This document shows positions 26,032 to 34,594 of a DNA stretch of 47,218 nucleotides, one piece after another (the first letter of the stretch is position 1; each line of letters opens with the position of its first letter). A program made the position numbers and the translations under genes. This DNA comes from CBFDBF01 sp050287965. Lineage in GTDB: Bacteria > Pseudomonadota > Gammaproteobacteria > Chromatiales > Chromatiaceae. The stretch spans positions 1 to 47,218 of the forward strand of contig JBNKCX010000024.1 in assembly GCA_050287965.1 (NCBI GenBank). The letters are read 5' to 3'. The notes beneath the pieces are model-generated. The model searched no databases, was not told the origin of the DNA, and was given only the letters and a program-made list of their open reading frames with translations.

Positions 26032-27129
26032 ATGAAAATAACCACTAATAGGGAAAACCTTCTTAAGCCGCTGCAGATAGTGGGGGGCGTAGTTGAACGT
26101 AGACAAACACTACCGATACTCGCGAATATCCTGATTAACGCGGAGAACGGCAAATTGACGGTAACCGCGACCGATCTGGAAGTGGAACTGAGAACCACTA
26201 TCGGAGTAGAGGCCAGTGCGGAGTCGGATTTTACGCTACCCGCGAGAAAGCTGATCGACATCTGTAGGGCGTTACCGGAAGAAGCGAAGATCGACATAGA
26301 GGTGGAAGGTGAGAGGGCGGTGATACGAACCGGCAAGAGTCGGTTTACCCTCGGAGTGTTGCCTGCTCAGGACTATCCGAGCATGGAACCCACCAGCGCC
26401 GTCCATAGCTTTTCCATCGCGGAAGGAAAGCTCAAGGGACTGATAGAGAAGACCCACTTTGCCATGGCTCAGCAGGATGTGCGTTACTACCTGAACGGGA
26501 TGCTGCTGGAGCAGGATGGAAACATCGTAAGGACCGTCGCAACCGATGGGCACCGCCTGGCCCTGAGCGAGGAGAAGCTGGAAGGGGAAAAACAGGTCTT
26601 CCAGGTAATACTTCCCAGAAAAGCGGTGCTGGAGTTGGCCAGGATGTTGAACGAGAGCGACCAGGAGCTGACGGTCGAGGTAGGGACGAACCATGTACGG
26701 ATCAGGATCGGCGATACGGTATTCACTTCCAAGCTGATCGATGGAAAATTCCCTGATTATCAGAAGGTTATGCCGGTGGATACGGATAAGGAAGTAATCG
26801 CCGACCGGGAACAGATGCGGCAGGCCCTGCAGAGAACATCCATTCTTTCCAATGAAAAGTATCGCGGGATCCGCTTTAACTTCAAGCCGGGAGCACTGGA
26901 ACTGCTGGCGCACAACCCGGAACAGGAGGAGGCCGAAGAGGAACTGGAGGTCACCTACAAGGGGGAAGAGCTGGCCATCGGTTTCAATGTCGGTTACCTG
27001 ATTGAGGTTTTCACGGTAATCGCCTCCAAAGAGGTAAGGATGTCTCTAAGGGATGAGAACAGCAGTTGCCTGATTGAGGCTGCAGACGGAGGAAGCAGCC
27101 GATATGTCGTGATGCCCATGCGACTGTAG
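26032..27129 (+). CDS. dnaN: DNA polymerase III beta subunit (sliding clamp)
   Basis: The clamp encircles DNA and holds polymerases on the template. The 365-residue protein has the three repeated clamp domains. Recognisable stretches are LLKPLQIVGGVVERRQTLPILANIL at the start, DVRYYLNGML, VATDGHRLALS and the C-terminal YVVMPMRL. Start MKITTNREN follows an AGAGAG-type ribosome site. The length matches E. coli DnaN (366). Confidence 0.98.
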   Translation: MKITTNRENLLKPLQIVGGVVERRQTLPILANILINAENGKLTVTATDLEVELRTTIGVEASAESDFTLPARKLIDICRALPEEAKIDIEVEGERAVIRTGKSRFTLGVLPAQDYPSMEPTSAVHSFSIAEGKLKGLIEKTHFAMAQQDVRYYLNGMLLEQDGNIVRTVATDGHRLALSEEKLEGEKQVFQVILPRKAVLELARMLNESDQELTVEVGTNHVRIRIGDTVFTSKLIDGKFPDYQKVMPVDTDKEVIADREQMRQALQRTSILSNEKYRGIRFNFKPGALELLAHNPEQEEAEEELEVTYKGEELAIGFNVGYLIEVFTVIASKEVRMSLRDENSSCLIEAADGGSSRYVVMPMRL

Positions 27130-27170
27130 AGGACGCCCGGGCACGGATTTTTGTGCCGTTCTGAAACAGC

Positions 27171-27188
27171 CCTCCCCGTCAGGGGAGG
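27171..27188 (+). terminator. Hairpin between dnaN and recF
   Basis: CCTCCCC-GTCA-GGGGAGG forms a perfect 7-bp stem in the 95-bp gap between dnaN and recF. No T run follows, so it may reduce rather than end transcription into recF. A second weak hairpin, GGCAC/GTGCC, lies just before it. Confidence 0.35.
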
Positions 27189-27224
27189 CGAAAACGGTGT
27201 TCCACCGCCACTACCCCGCTTTCC

Positions 27225-28292
27225 ATGTCCCTGGGACTCATCAGAATAAGGAACCTCCGCAATATCGAGGAGATTGAGCTGGAGCCCGCCCCAGGGATCA
27301 ATCTCATCTGGGGACCCAACGGTTCCGGAAAGACATCGATTCTGGAAGCGATATACCTTCTGGGTCGCGGTCGCTCTTTTCGTAATAGAGAAAACTCCCC
27401 GGTAATACGCAAAGGCAGGCAGGGTCTGGAGGTATTTGGGAGATTGACCGGATCGGGTGAAGATCAGTTGGGGATAGGGATCAGGAAGGAAAAGGGGGCT
27501 ACGGAAGCGCGGATAGGAGGAGAGCGGATAAAAAAAATTTCTCAACTCGCCCGTACGCTGCCGCTGTCTATTCTTACACCCAGATCCCACGAAATACTTG
27601 AGAGAGGTTCACAGTATCGCCGTCGCTATCTCGATTGGGGGGTGTTCCACGTGGAACATTCTTACCGGGATGTTTCAGAGAGATATCATCGAATCCTACA
27701 GCAGAGGAACGCGGCCCTACGCAGTCCGGCTCTGGACAGCAGTGTCTGGGATAGGGAGCTGGCGGAGGCGGGGGATCAACTCAACAGGATACGCACAGGT
27801 TATATTCATACCCTTGTCTCTGAGATTCAGCAGATAACCAGCAGGGTCCTGAAGGGATTTGAAATCGGTTTTGAGTGGCGCCGAGGCTGGAAAGAGGGGG
27901 TAGATCTGCTGGCCGCCTTGAAAGAGACCCGGGCGGCAGACATCACCCGCGGCTATACCCGTACCGGCCCTCACCGGGCGGATCTTCTGGTGCGGATGGA
28001 TGGAGAACCGGTAGAGAAAATCGCCTCCAGAGGACAGCAGAAGATGCTTGTGGCGGCGATGAAGATAGCCCAGGCCCGACTGACCATGAACACCACCGGG
28101 CGGGATACCCTTATGTTGGTGGACGATCTTCCAGCGGAGCTGGATCGGGAAAATCGGGAGCGGTTACTGCAAGAACTGGGCTACAGCCCCCTACAGGTTT
28201 ATGTGACGGGAGTGGACCGGGAGTTGTTCCCGGATGCCCGGGTGGAAAGGATGTTCCACGTGGAACATGGGCAACTCAGAGATACCAATTAA
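27225..28292 (+). CDS. recF: DNA replication and repair protein RecF
   Basis: RecF is an SMC-like ATPase that loads RecA at gaps with RecO and RecR. The 355-residue protein begins MSLGLIRIRNLRNIEEIEL, with Walker A GPNGSGKTS at 30-38. The C-terminal ABC signature and Walker B lie in SRGQQKMLVAAMKIAQ and LMLVDDLPAELD. No clear Shine-Dalgarno precedes the ATG, but the N-terminus aligns with other RecF proteins. Two parS sites are embedded in the coding sequence; each encodes FHVEH. Confidence 0.97.
   Translation: MSLGLIRIRNLRNIEEIELEPAPGINLIWGPNGSGKTSILEAIYLLGRGRSFRNRENSPVIRKGRQGLEVFGRLTGSGEDQLGIGIRKEKGATEARIGGERIKKISQLARTLPLSILTPRSHEILERGSQYRRRYLDWGVFHVEHSYRDVSERYHRILQQRNAALRSPALDSSVWDRELAEAGDQLNRIRTGYIHTLVSEIQQITSRVLKGFEIGFEWRRGWKEGVDLLAALKETRAADITRGYTRTGPHRADLLVRMDGEPVEKIASRGQQKMLVAAMKIAQARLTMNTTGRDTLMLVDDLPAELDRENRERLLQELGYSPLQVYVTGVDRELFPDARVERMFHVEHGQLRDTN
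27643..27658. promoter_or_regulatory. parS site 1 (ParB binding site) in recF
   Basis: TGTTCCACGTGGAACA is a perfect 16-bp palindrome matching the known bacterial parS consensus. It lies within recF and is read as VFHVEH. Confidence 0.92.
28252..28267. promoter_or_regulatory. parS site 2 (ParB binding site) in recF
   Basis: This is a second identical copy of TGTTCCACGTGGAACA, 609 bp after the first and near the 3' end of recF (read as MFHVEH). Confidence 0.92.
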
Positions 28293-28350
28293 TCGCGTGC
28301 GGTTGAGCCACCAGGTGTATAATGGCCGCTGAATTTCAACGGAGTTTCAG

Positions 28351-30756
28351 ATGAGTTACGACTCTTCCAGCATTAAGGTGCTCAAGGGGCTTGATGCCGT
28401 TCGAAAACGCCCCGGAATGTATATCGGGGACACGGACGACGGGACCGGACTTCACCACATGGTATTCGAAGTGGTGGACAATTCCGTGGACGAGGCATTG
28501 GCTGGTTATTGCAGTGAAATCAAGGTCGTAATCCACGAAGATCAGACCGTTACCGTTACAGACAACGGTCGGGGCATACCGGTAGATATTCATCCGGAAG
28601 AGAAGCGGTCGGCGGCAGAGGTGATCATGACGGTCCTGCACGCCGGCGGTAAGTTCGACGACAACTCCTACAAGGTGTCCGGCGGCCTCCACGGCGTCGG
28701 TGTATCGGTGGTAAACGCCCTGTCCGAATACCTGAAACTGACCATCTGTCGCCAGGGAAAGATCTACCAGCAGGAATACCGGATGGGAGAGCCGGTGGCA
28801 CCCCTGGCCGAGATAGGAGAGACCGGGGAGACCGGCACGGAGATTACCTTTAAGGCGAGCCCGGAGACCTTCTCCAATATCGAATTTCACTACGACATCC
28901 TGGCCAAACGCCTGCGGGAGCTTTCTTTCCTCAACTCCGGGGTACGTATTGTTCTCAAGGACGAGGCCAAGGACCGGGAGGACGCATTTGAGTACAAGGG
29001 TGGTATCAAGGCCTTTGTCGAGCACCTGAATGACAAGAAGACACCGATACATGAAAAGGTGTTCTATTTCTCCGCCGAGCGCAGCGATGTGTCGGTGGAG
29101 CTTGCGATGCAGTGGAACGAATCCTACCAGGAGAGCATTTTCTGTTTTACCAATAACATTCCCCAGCGGGACGGGGGCACCCATCTGGCGGGGTTTAGAG
29201 CGGGATTGACCCGAACCCTGAATCAATACATCGAAAAGGAAGGCCTGGCCAAGAATCAAAAAATAAACACCGTCGGTGATGATGCCCGAGAGGGCCTGAC
29301 CGCGGTACTTTCGGTCAAGGTGCCCGACCCGAAATTCTCTTCACAAACAAAGGATAAGCTGGTTTCCTCAGAGGTGAAGGGGGTTGTGGAGGCGTTGCTG
29401 GCGGAGCGGCTGGGTGATTTTCTCATGGAAAACCCGGTGGATGGTAAATCCATCGCCGGCAAGATGATCGAGGCCGCCCGCGCCCGGGAAGCGGCGCGCA
29501 AGGCCCGGGAGATGACGCGGCGAAAAGGGGTACTGGACATAGCCGGTCTGCCGGGCAAGTTGGCGGATTGCCAGGAGAAGGACCCCGCCCTCTGTGAGCT
29601 CTACCTGGTGGAGGGCGATTCAGCCGGCGGCTCAGCCAAGCAGGGTCGGGATCGGCGCACCCAAGCTATTCTGCCCCTTAAAGGCAAGATTCTGAACGTG
29701 GAGAAGGCCCGCTTTGACAAGATGCTCTCGTCGGCCGAAGTGGGAACATTGATCACGGCCCTGGGGTGCGGTATCGGCCGGGAGGAGTTCAATCCCGACA
29801 AGCTGCGCTACCACCGGGTAATCATCATGACGGACGCCGACGTGGACGGCGCCCATATCCGTACCCTGCTGCTCACCTTCTTCTATCGTCAGATGCGGGA
29901 GCTGATCGAGCGGGGCCACATCTATATCGCCCAGCCGCCCCTCTATAAGGTGAAGAAGGGCAAGCAGGAGCAGTATCTGAAGGATGATGCCGACCTTAAC
30001 CGCTACCTGCTGCAGAGCGGGCTGGACAACGCCGAGCTGTATGTGGCGCAGGATATCCCGCCCCTTACCGGCACCGCATTGGAGACCCTGTCACTACAGT
30101 TTCAATCCACCATGCGTACCGTGCAGCGCCTGGCGAAACGGTATGACGGCACCGTCATGGAACAGCTCATATACATGCCGCCGGTAGACGATAACTTGTT
30201 GAATAATAAGGGAAAACTAGCGGACTGGTTGTTGGATATCAGCGGTCGCATCAACGCCGAACGGGGTATTTCCGACCGCTACTCCCTGGTGTTAGTGGCC
30301 GCCTCTGAGGAACGGCCGGAAGGTATCCGCGTAATCCGCAGCGTGCACGGCATCGATACGGAAAGTTTCCTCTCCCTGGAGTTCTTCCAGAGCGGGGAGT
30401 ACCGCAAGCTTACTGAGTTGGGCGCGCAGCTGGAGGGGTTGATCTCTGATGGAGCCTATGTCCAGCGCGGTGAGCGGCGCAACGATGTCACCAGCTTCAA
30501 ACAGGCCCTGGGGTGGCTGTTGGAGGAGGCGAAACGTGGTCAGAACATTCAGCGCTACAAAGGTCTGGGCGAAATGAATCCGGATCAGTTGTGGGATACC
30601 ACCATGAACCCGGAGACCCGCCGTCTGCTGCGGGTGGATATCGAGGATGCGGTAGGCGCAGACATCATATTCACCACTCTGATGGGTGATCAGGTGGAAC
30701 CCAGACGGGAGTTCATAGAGCGGAACGCTCTGTTGGTGGAAAATCTGGATGTCTGA
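28351..30756 (+). CDS. gyrB: DNA gyrase subunit B
   Basis: GyrB is the ATPase subunit of gyrase, which introduces negative supercoils. The 801-residue protein has the GHKL ATPase domain (EVVDNSVDEALAG, DNGRGIPVDIHPEE, GGLHGVGVSVVNAL), the transducer domain, the TOPRIM domain (EGDSAGGSAKQGRDR, MTDADVDGAHIRTLLLTFFYR), the gammaproteobacterial insert (about 560-720) and the C-terminal RYKGLGEMNPDQLWDTTM block. GGAG precedes the ATG, and TATAAT at 28318-28323 suggests its own promoter. Confidence 0.98.
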   Translation: MSYDSSSIKVLKGLDAVRKRPGMYIGDTDDGTGLHHMVFEVVDNSVDEALAGYCSEIKVVIHEDQTVTVTDNGRGIPVDIHPEEKRSAAEVIMTVLHAGGKFDDNSYKVSGGLHGVGVSVVNALSEYLKLTICRQGKIYQQEYRMGEPVAPLAEIGETGETGTEITFKASPETFSNIEFHYDILAKRLRELSFLNSGVRIVLKDEAKDREDAFEYKGGIKAFVEHLNDKKTPIHEKVFYFSAERSDVSVELAMQWNESYQESIFCFTNNIPQRDGGTHLAGFRAGLTRTLNQYIEKEGLAKNQKINTVGDDAREGLTAVLSVKVPDPKFSSQTKDKLVSSEVKGVVEALLAERLGDFLMENPVDGKSIAGKMIEAARAREAARKAREMTRRKGVLDIAGLPGKLADCQEKDPALCELYLVEGDSAGGSAKQGRDRRTQAILPLKGKILNVEKARFDKMLSSAEVGTLITALGCGIGREEFNPDKLRYHRVIIMTDADVDGAHIRTLLLTFFYRQMRELIERGHIYIAQPPLYKVKKGKQEQYLKDDADLNRYLLQSGLDNAELYVAQDIPPLTGTALETLSLQFQSTMRTVQRLAKRYDGTVMEQLIYMPPVDDNLLNNKGKLADWLLDISGRINAERGISDRYSLVLVAASEERPEGIRVIRSVHGIDTESFLSLEFFQSGEYRKLTELGAQLEGLISDGAYVQRGERRNDVTSFKQALGWLLEEAKRGQNIQRYKGLGEMNPDQLWDTTMNPETRRLLRVDIEDAVGADIIFTTLMGDQVEPRREFIERNALLVENLDV

Positions 30757-30771
30757 AGGGGTGTCCCGCTC

Positions 30772-31494
30772 CTAATCCCGCTCCTGGGGCAGGCTCTCGA
30801 CGGTGGTCTCGATCCACTCCTCAACCCGGGCGTTGATCTCATTGGTGGAGAGGCCCTTGGTCTCTATCAGCGGGCCGATAACCACCTGGATGGTACCGGG
30901 GTACTTTCTGATATCCCTCCGGCGCCAGAACACCCCCGCGTTGTGGGCGATGGGAACGACGGGATAACCGGATTTGTTCGCCAGCATCGCCCCGCCCGCC
31001 CCGTATCGTTTCCGTTCACCCGGGGCGGTGCGCGTACCCTCCGGAAAGATCACCACCCATTCGCCGTTTTCGAGTCTTTCCGTGCCTATCTCTATTACCT
31101 GCTTCATGGCTTCCCGCCCCGCCTTGCGATCGATACCGATGGCGCGGGCTGCCATCAGGGCCCAGCCGAAAATCGGGATATAGAGCAGTTCCTTTTTCAG
31201 CACCCAGGCCTGGTTGGGAGGCAGCAGGCCCCGCAGGGAGATGGTCTCCCAGGTGGACTGGTGTTTGGCGAGGATGATGGCGTTCTTTTCCGGAAAGTTT
31301 TCCTGGCCGGTAATACGGTAGTCCAGCCCGCAGATGTGTTTCATCAGCCAGAGGTTAATTTTGCCCCAGGCATTACCGAACCGGCCTACCCCGACCGGGG
31401 AGAGAAACCAGCCGATGGTGAACATCGGAACGGCGCATGCAACCGTGGCGATAATGAGAAAAACAAAATAGATAAGGGAGCGGATAAGAATCAT
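30772..31494 (-). CDS. 1-acyl-sn-glycerol-3-phosphate acyltransferase, PlsC family
   Basis: PlsC-type enzymes transfer an acyl chain to lysophosphatidic acid in the inner membrane. The 240-residue protein has an N-terminal hydrophobic helix pair (about 1-35), the acyltransferase box KHQSTWE (an HX4E form of the usual HX4D, found in one branch of the family), the IAIDR-like AIGIDRKAGREAM, and the substrate-binding FPEGTRTAPG. It starts with ATGA overlapping the gmhB stop, so the two are co-translated. Confidence 0.88.
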   Translation of the reverse strand: MILIRSLIYFVFLIIATVACAVPMFTIGWFLSPVGVGRFGNAWGKINLWLMKHICGLDYRITGQENFPEKNAIILAKHQSTWETISLRGLLPPNQAWVLKKELLYIPIFGWALMAARAIGIDRKAGREAMKQVIEIGTERLENGEWVVIFPEGTRTAPGERKRYGAGGAMLANKSGYPVVPIAHNAGVFWRRRDIRKYPGTIQVVIGPLIETKGLSTNEINARVEEWIETTVESLPQERD

Positions 31495-32036
31495 ACCCGA
31501 TTCTCCTTCAGCAGAGCGTCCACGGCCCGGGCCAGGTCGGCGTAGACCGGCACCGTCGACCCCGGGTCCAGTCCGGCGGCCGTTTTCTCCCCTTTGCCGG
31601 TCAGCACCAGAATGGCCCTTGCGCCCACCGCGTCGGCGGACTGCAGATCCCGCAGACTATCGCCGATCACCGGGACATCCGTGAGATCGGTGTTGAACGC
31701 GGCCTGAACCTGCAGCAAAAGGCCCGGCTTCGGTTTGCGGCAGTCGCAGCCGTCTTCCGGCCCATGGGGACAGAAAAAAATACCGTCCACACCCCCGCCG
31801 GCGGCCTCGATGGTCTGTATCATCTTGCGGTGAATGGCCTCCAGGGTCTCCGCATCGAAGTAGCCTCTGGCGATCCCCGATTGGTTGGTGGTGATCACCA
31901 CGGTATACCCGGCCCGCTTCAGGCGGGCGACGGCCTCCGCACTGCCGGGGATCGCTACCCACTCCTCCGGGGATTTGATATAGGCGTCGGAATCCTCGTT
32001 GATAACGCCGTCTCGATCCAGGATTACCAGTTTCAT
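31491..32036 (-). CDS. gmhB: D-glycero-beta-D-manno-heptose-1,7-bisphosphate 7-phosphatase
   Basis: GmhB removes the 7-phosphate from heptose bisphosphate on the way to the ADP-heptose used in lipopolysaccharide core. The 181-residue HAD-superfamily protein has the nucleophile motif LDRDGVINED (Asp7 and Asp9), TNQSGIARGYF, a zinc-binding CPHGPEDGCDCRKPKPG loop diagnostic of GmhB, and VIGDSLRDLQSADAVGA. A 16-bp palindrome lies 11 bp upstream of its start. Confidence 0.95.
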   Translation of the reverse strand: MKLVILDRDGVINEDSDAYIKSPEEWVAIPGSAEAVARLKRAGYTVVITTNQSGIARGYFDAETLEAIHRKMIQTIEAAGGGVDGIFFCPHGPEDGCDCRKPKPGLLLQVQAAFNTDLTDVPVIGDSLRDLQSADAVGARAILVLTGKGEKTAAGLDPGSTVPVYADLARAVDALLKENRV

Positions 32037-32046
32037 AATCGCGACA

Positions 32047-32062
32047 AAGTAAGTACTTACTT
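32047..32062. promoter_or_regulatory. 16-bp perfect palindrome upstream of gmhB
   Basis: AAGTAAGTACTTACTT is a perfect palindrome ending 11 bp before the gmhB ATG. Its size and symmetry are those of a dimeric repressor operator, but no cognate regulator is identified. A near copy lies in mnmE (21021-21036). Confidence 0.4.
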
Positions 32063-32132
32063 ATTGTGTAGAGCTTATATTTATTAATGATCGGGTCGTT
32101 CTTGGTATATACAGAGCTGTCACCGGTGTTTC

Positions 32133-32152
32133 CCCGTACACCCCGGTACGGG
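32133..32152 (-). terminator. Hairpin after the MazG-like gene
   Basis: CCCGTAC-ACCCCG-GTACGGG forms a perfect 7-bp stem just past the stop at 32157. No T run follows on the minus strand, so it is a weak candidate for ending the glyQ-glyS-mazG-like transcript. Confidence 0.4.
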
Positions 32153-32156
32153 TTGT

Positions 32157-32498
32157 CTACTCCATGTCCCGAAATTCGGAAACCCGGATGCGGCCGTTCA
32201 CCATACGGGATTCCCGCTTCATGAGTTTGTCCATCTTTTCCCAGAAGGCCTGGTTCAGATCGAACCCCTGGGCGATGGCCGTCCCCATGACCAGAATCAT
32301 GAGGTCCGCCACCTCCTCCGCCAGGGCCTCCCGGCTCTTGCCCTTGGTGACGCAGGAGGAGATCTCTCCCAGCTCCTCCGCCATCAGAGCGATGCGGTAA
32401 TTCATCTCTTCGCCCCCGGTATCCCGGAACCGGTGTTTATCGTGGAAGGCCTGTACCTCCGCCATCATGACCTCCCAGGAATCGCTGTTATGTTCCAT
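32157..32498 (-). CDS. MazG-like nucleotide pyrophosphohydrolase
   Basis: MazG-type all-alpha hydrolases remove pyrophosphate from (often aberrant) nucleoside triphosphates with the help of magnesium held by glutamate/aspartate motifs. The 113-residue protein has AEELGEISSCV and, about 20 residues later, AEEVADLMILVMG, the EExxE...ExxD pattern of the family. It is a single-domain form, unlike the two-domain E. coli MazG. It begins 8 bp after the glyS stop and is likely co-transcribed with glyQS. Confidence 0.85.
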   Translation of the reverse strand: MEHNSDSWEVMMAEVQAFHDKHRFRDTGGEEMNYRIALMAEELGEISSCVTKGKSREALAEEVADLMILVMGTAIAQGFDLNQAFWEKMDKLMKRESRMVNGRIRVSEFRDME

Positions 32499-32506
32499 GG
32501 TGTCCC

Positions 32507-34594
32507 TCAGGATTGCAGATGGGAGACGTCCGCCACCTCGAGAAAGAGGTTACCGAGACCGTTCAGCAGGGCCAGGCGGTTTACCCGGATGGCCGGGTCG
32601 TCGTCCATCACCATCACCGCGTCAAAGAATCCGTCCACCGAAGAGCGCAACTCCGACAGGGCCCGCAGGGTACCTTCGTAGTCGCCCCCTTCCAACAACG
32701 GCAGCACTCGCGAAGCCATGGCATTGATCTGGTCGTTGAGATCCCGCTCCTCGTCCTGCCGGAACAGTTCCGGATTCGCCTTGGAGGGGATTTCATCCTC
32801 CGCCTTTTTCAGGATATTGCGTATACGTTTATTGGCCGCGGCCAGGGCCTCCGCCTCCGGGAAATGACCGAACTGGATGACCGCATGCAGTCTGCGGTCA
32901 AAATCGGCCACGCTCGAGAAGTTAACGGCCGCAACGGAGTTGAAACGGTCGACGGGGATGCCCTCGTCCCCATAGAGTCCCTTCAGGCGCTCCAGAAGGT
33001 ACTCCCGCACCTCTGCGATAAGCTCAGCGGTAGAGGCGAGGGGCTTTTCGTCCACCCGTACTCCCGCGGCGGCGGTGACCAACAGCTCGTCCAGGTTCAG
33101 ATCCAGATGATGCTCCTTCATGATCCGCAGGGCACCCAACGCCGCCCGGCGGAGCGCGAAGGGATCCTTGTCCCCGGTGGGTTTCTCGCCGATGGCGAAG
33201 ATCCCCGTCAGACTGTCCAGTTTTTCGGCCAGGGATACGGCGATCCCGGCCCGGGTCCGGGGCAGTTCGTCCCCGGAGAAACGGGGCATGTAAAATTCGT
33301 CCATGGCCTCGGCCAGTTCCGTGGGCTCCCCGTCTCTGCGTGCCTGATAGCGGCCCATGATCCCCTGCATCTCGGGAAACTCATAGACCATCTGAGTCAT
33401 CAGGTCGCAACGGCTGAGCATGCCGGCGCGGCGGGCCAGCTCGGAATCCCCGCCGATATGCCGGGCGATGTGGGCGGCGAGGTCCGCCACCCGCAGGGAT
33501 TTGTCATACATGCTCCCCAGCCTTTTTTGAAACACCACCTGTTTGAGGGACTCCTGATGGTCCTGCAGCCGGCGTTTACCGTCCTGCTGCCAGAAGAACA
33601 TGGCATCGGCGAGACGCGGCCGCACCACCCGCTCGTTCCCTTCCTTGATTAATTCGGGCTTGGGGCTGTCGATGTTGGCGATGGTGATGAAATGATTCAT
33701 CAGCCGCCCTTCGCTGTCGAACAGGGGAAAGTATTTCTGGTTTCCCTTCATGGTGGCGACCAGGGCCTCCTGGGGCACCTCGAGGAACCGCTCCTCGAAG
33801 CTGGCGGCGATTGGCACCGGCCACTCGTTGAGGGCGGTCACCTCCTCCAGCAACTCCTCGTCCAGATCGGGATGTCCGCCGAGGGCGGCGGCGGTCTGAA
33901 TCACCGCGCCGCGGATCTGCTGTTTGCGTTTCTCGAAACTTGCAATGACCCGGCCCATCCCTTCCAGCAGAGAAACATAATCGTCCGGATCGAAAAGGGT
34001 TATGGCCGCCGGGTGATGAAAACGGTGGCCGTAGGTCTGGCGGTCGGCCCTGGCATCCAGCAGGGTGCATTCCACTACCCGCTCACCATGCAGGAACAGC
34101 AACCAGTGTACTGGACGGACGAACTGGGCCTCCGAGGCCCCCCAGCGCATGCGCTTGGGGATCGGCAGTTTGCTGAGGGCCTGCTCGGCGATGCCGGGCA
34201 GCAGTCGGGCGGCGGGCTGACCCTGTTCCTCCACCTGATAAACCAGCCAGGTGCCTTTGTCGGTCTCCTGTTTGGAAAGCTTGTCCACCGTGGTGCCGCA
34301 GGAACGGGCAAAGCCTTCGGCCGCTTTGGTCGGGTTGCCGTCCTGGTCATAAGCGGCCTGAAGGGCGGGGCCCCGCCGTTCGATCTGCCGGGTCGGCTGC
34401 TGCAGCACGCAATCCTGGATCTGTAGGGCCAGGCGGCGTGGCGTGGCAAAGGTTTTGACCTCGCCGTGCTCGAGCCCGGCCTGAAGCAGGCCGGCGAGGA
34501 AATGATCCGAGAGGGCGTCGGAGAGCCGTTTCAGTGCCTTGGGGGGCAGTTCCTCGGTACCGAGTTCGAACAGCAGGGTGGCGCGATCACCCAT
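32507..34594 (-). CDS. glyS: Glycyl-tRNA synthetase beta subunit
   Basis: GlyS is the tRNA-binding subunit of the bacterial alpha2beta2 glycyl-tRNA synthetase. The 695-residue protein starts LLFELGTEELPPKALKRLSDAL, the family's signature, and contains RRGPALQAAYDQDGNPTKAAEGFARSCG, NWPVPIAASFEERFLEVPQE-type sequence, and the long C-terminal anticodon-binding region. Its ATG overlaps the glyQ stop by eight bases (ATGGGTGA), so the subunits are co-translated. Confidence 0.97.
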   Translation of the reverse strand: MGDRATLLFELGTEELPPKALKRLSDALSDHFLAGLLQAGLEHGEVKTFATPRRLALQIQDCVLQQPTRQIERRGPALQAAYDQDGNPTKAAEGFARSCGTTVDKLSKQETDKGTWLVYQVEEQGQPAARLLPGIAEQALSKLPIPKRMRWGASEAQFVRPVHWLLFLHGERVVECTLLDARADRQTYGHRFHHPAAITLFDPDDYVSLLEGMGRVIASFEKRKQQIRGAVIQTAAALGGHPDLDEELLEEVTALNEWPVPIAASFEERFLEVPQEALVATMKGNQKYFPLFDSEGRLMNHFITIANIDSPKPELIKEGNERVVRPRLADAMFFWQQDGKRRLQDHQESLKQVVFQKRLGSMYDKSLRVADLAAHIARHIGGDSELARRAGMLSRCDLMTQMVYEFPEMQGIMGRYQARRDGEPTELAEAMDEFYMPRFSGDELPRTRAGIAVSLAEKLDSLTGIFAIGEKPTGDKDPFALRRAALGALRIMKEHHLDLNLDELLVTAAAGVRVDEKPLASTAELIAEVREYLLERLKGLYGDEGIPVDRFNSVAAVNFSSVADFDRRLHAVIQFGHFPEAEALAAANKRIRNILKKAEDEIPSKANPELFRQDEERDLNDQINAMASRVLPLLEGGDYEGTLRALSELRSSVDGFFDAVMVMDDDPAIRVNRLALLNGLGNLFLEVADVSHLQS

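Noticed and set aside
28303..28323. Full sigma-70 promoter for gyrB
   Set aside because: TATAAT is present but TTGAGC is only nine bases upstream, so only the -10 element is credible.
30772..31494. Loss of catalytic Asp in the acyltransferase (HX4E instead of HX4D)
   Set aside because: The HQSTWE form is usual for one branch of bacterial PlsC-like proteins, so it is not a sign of inactivity.
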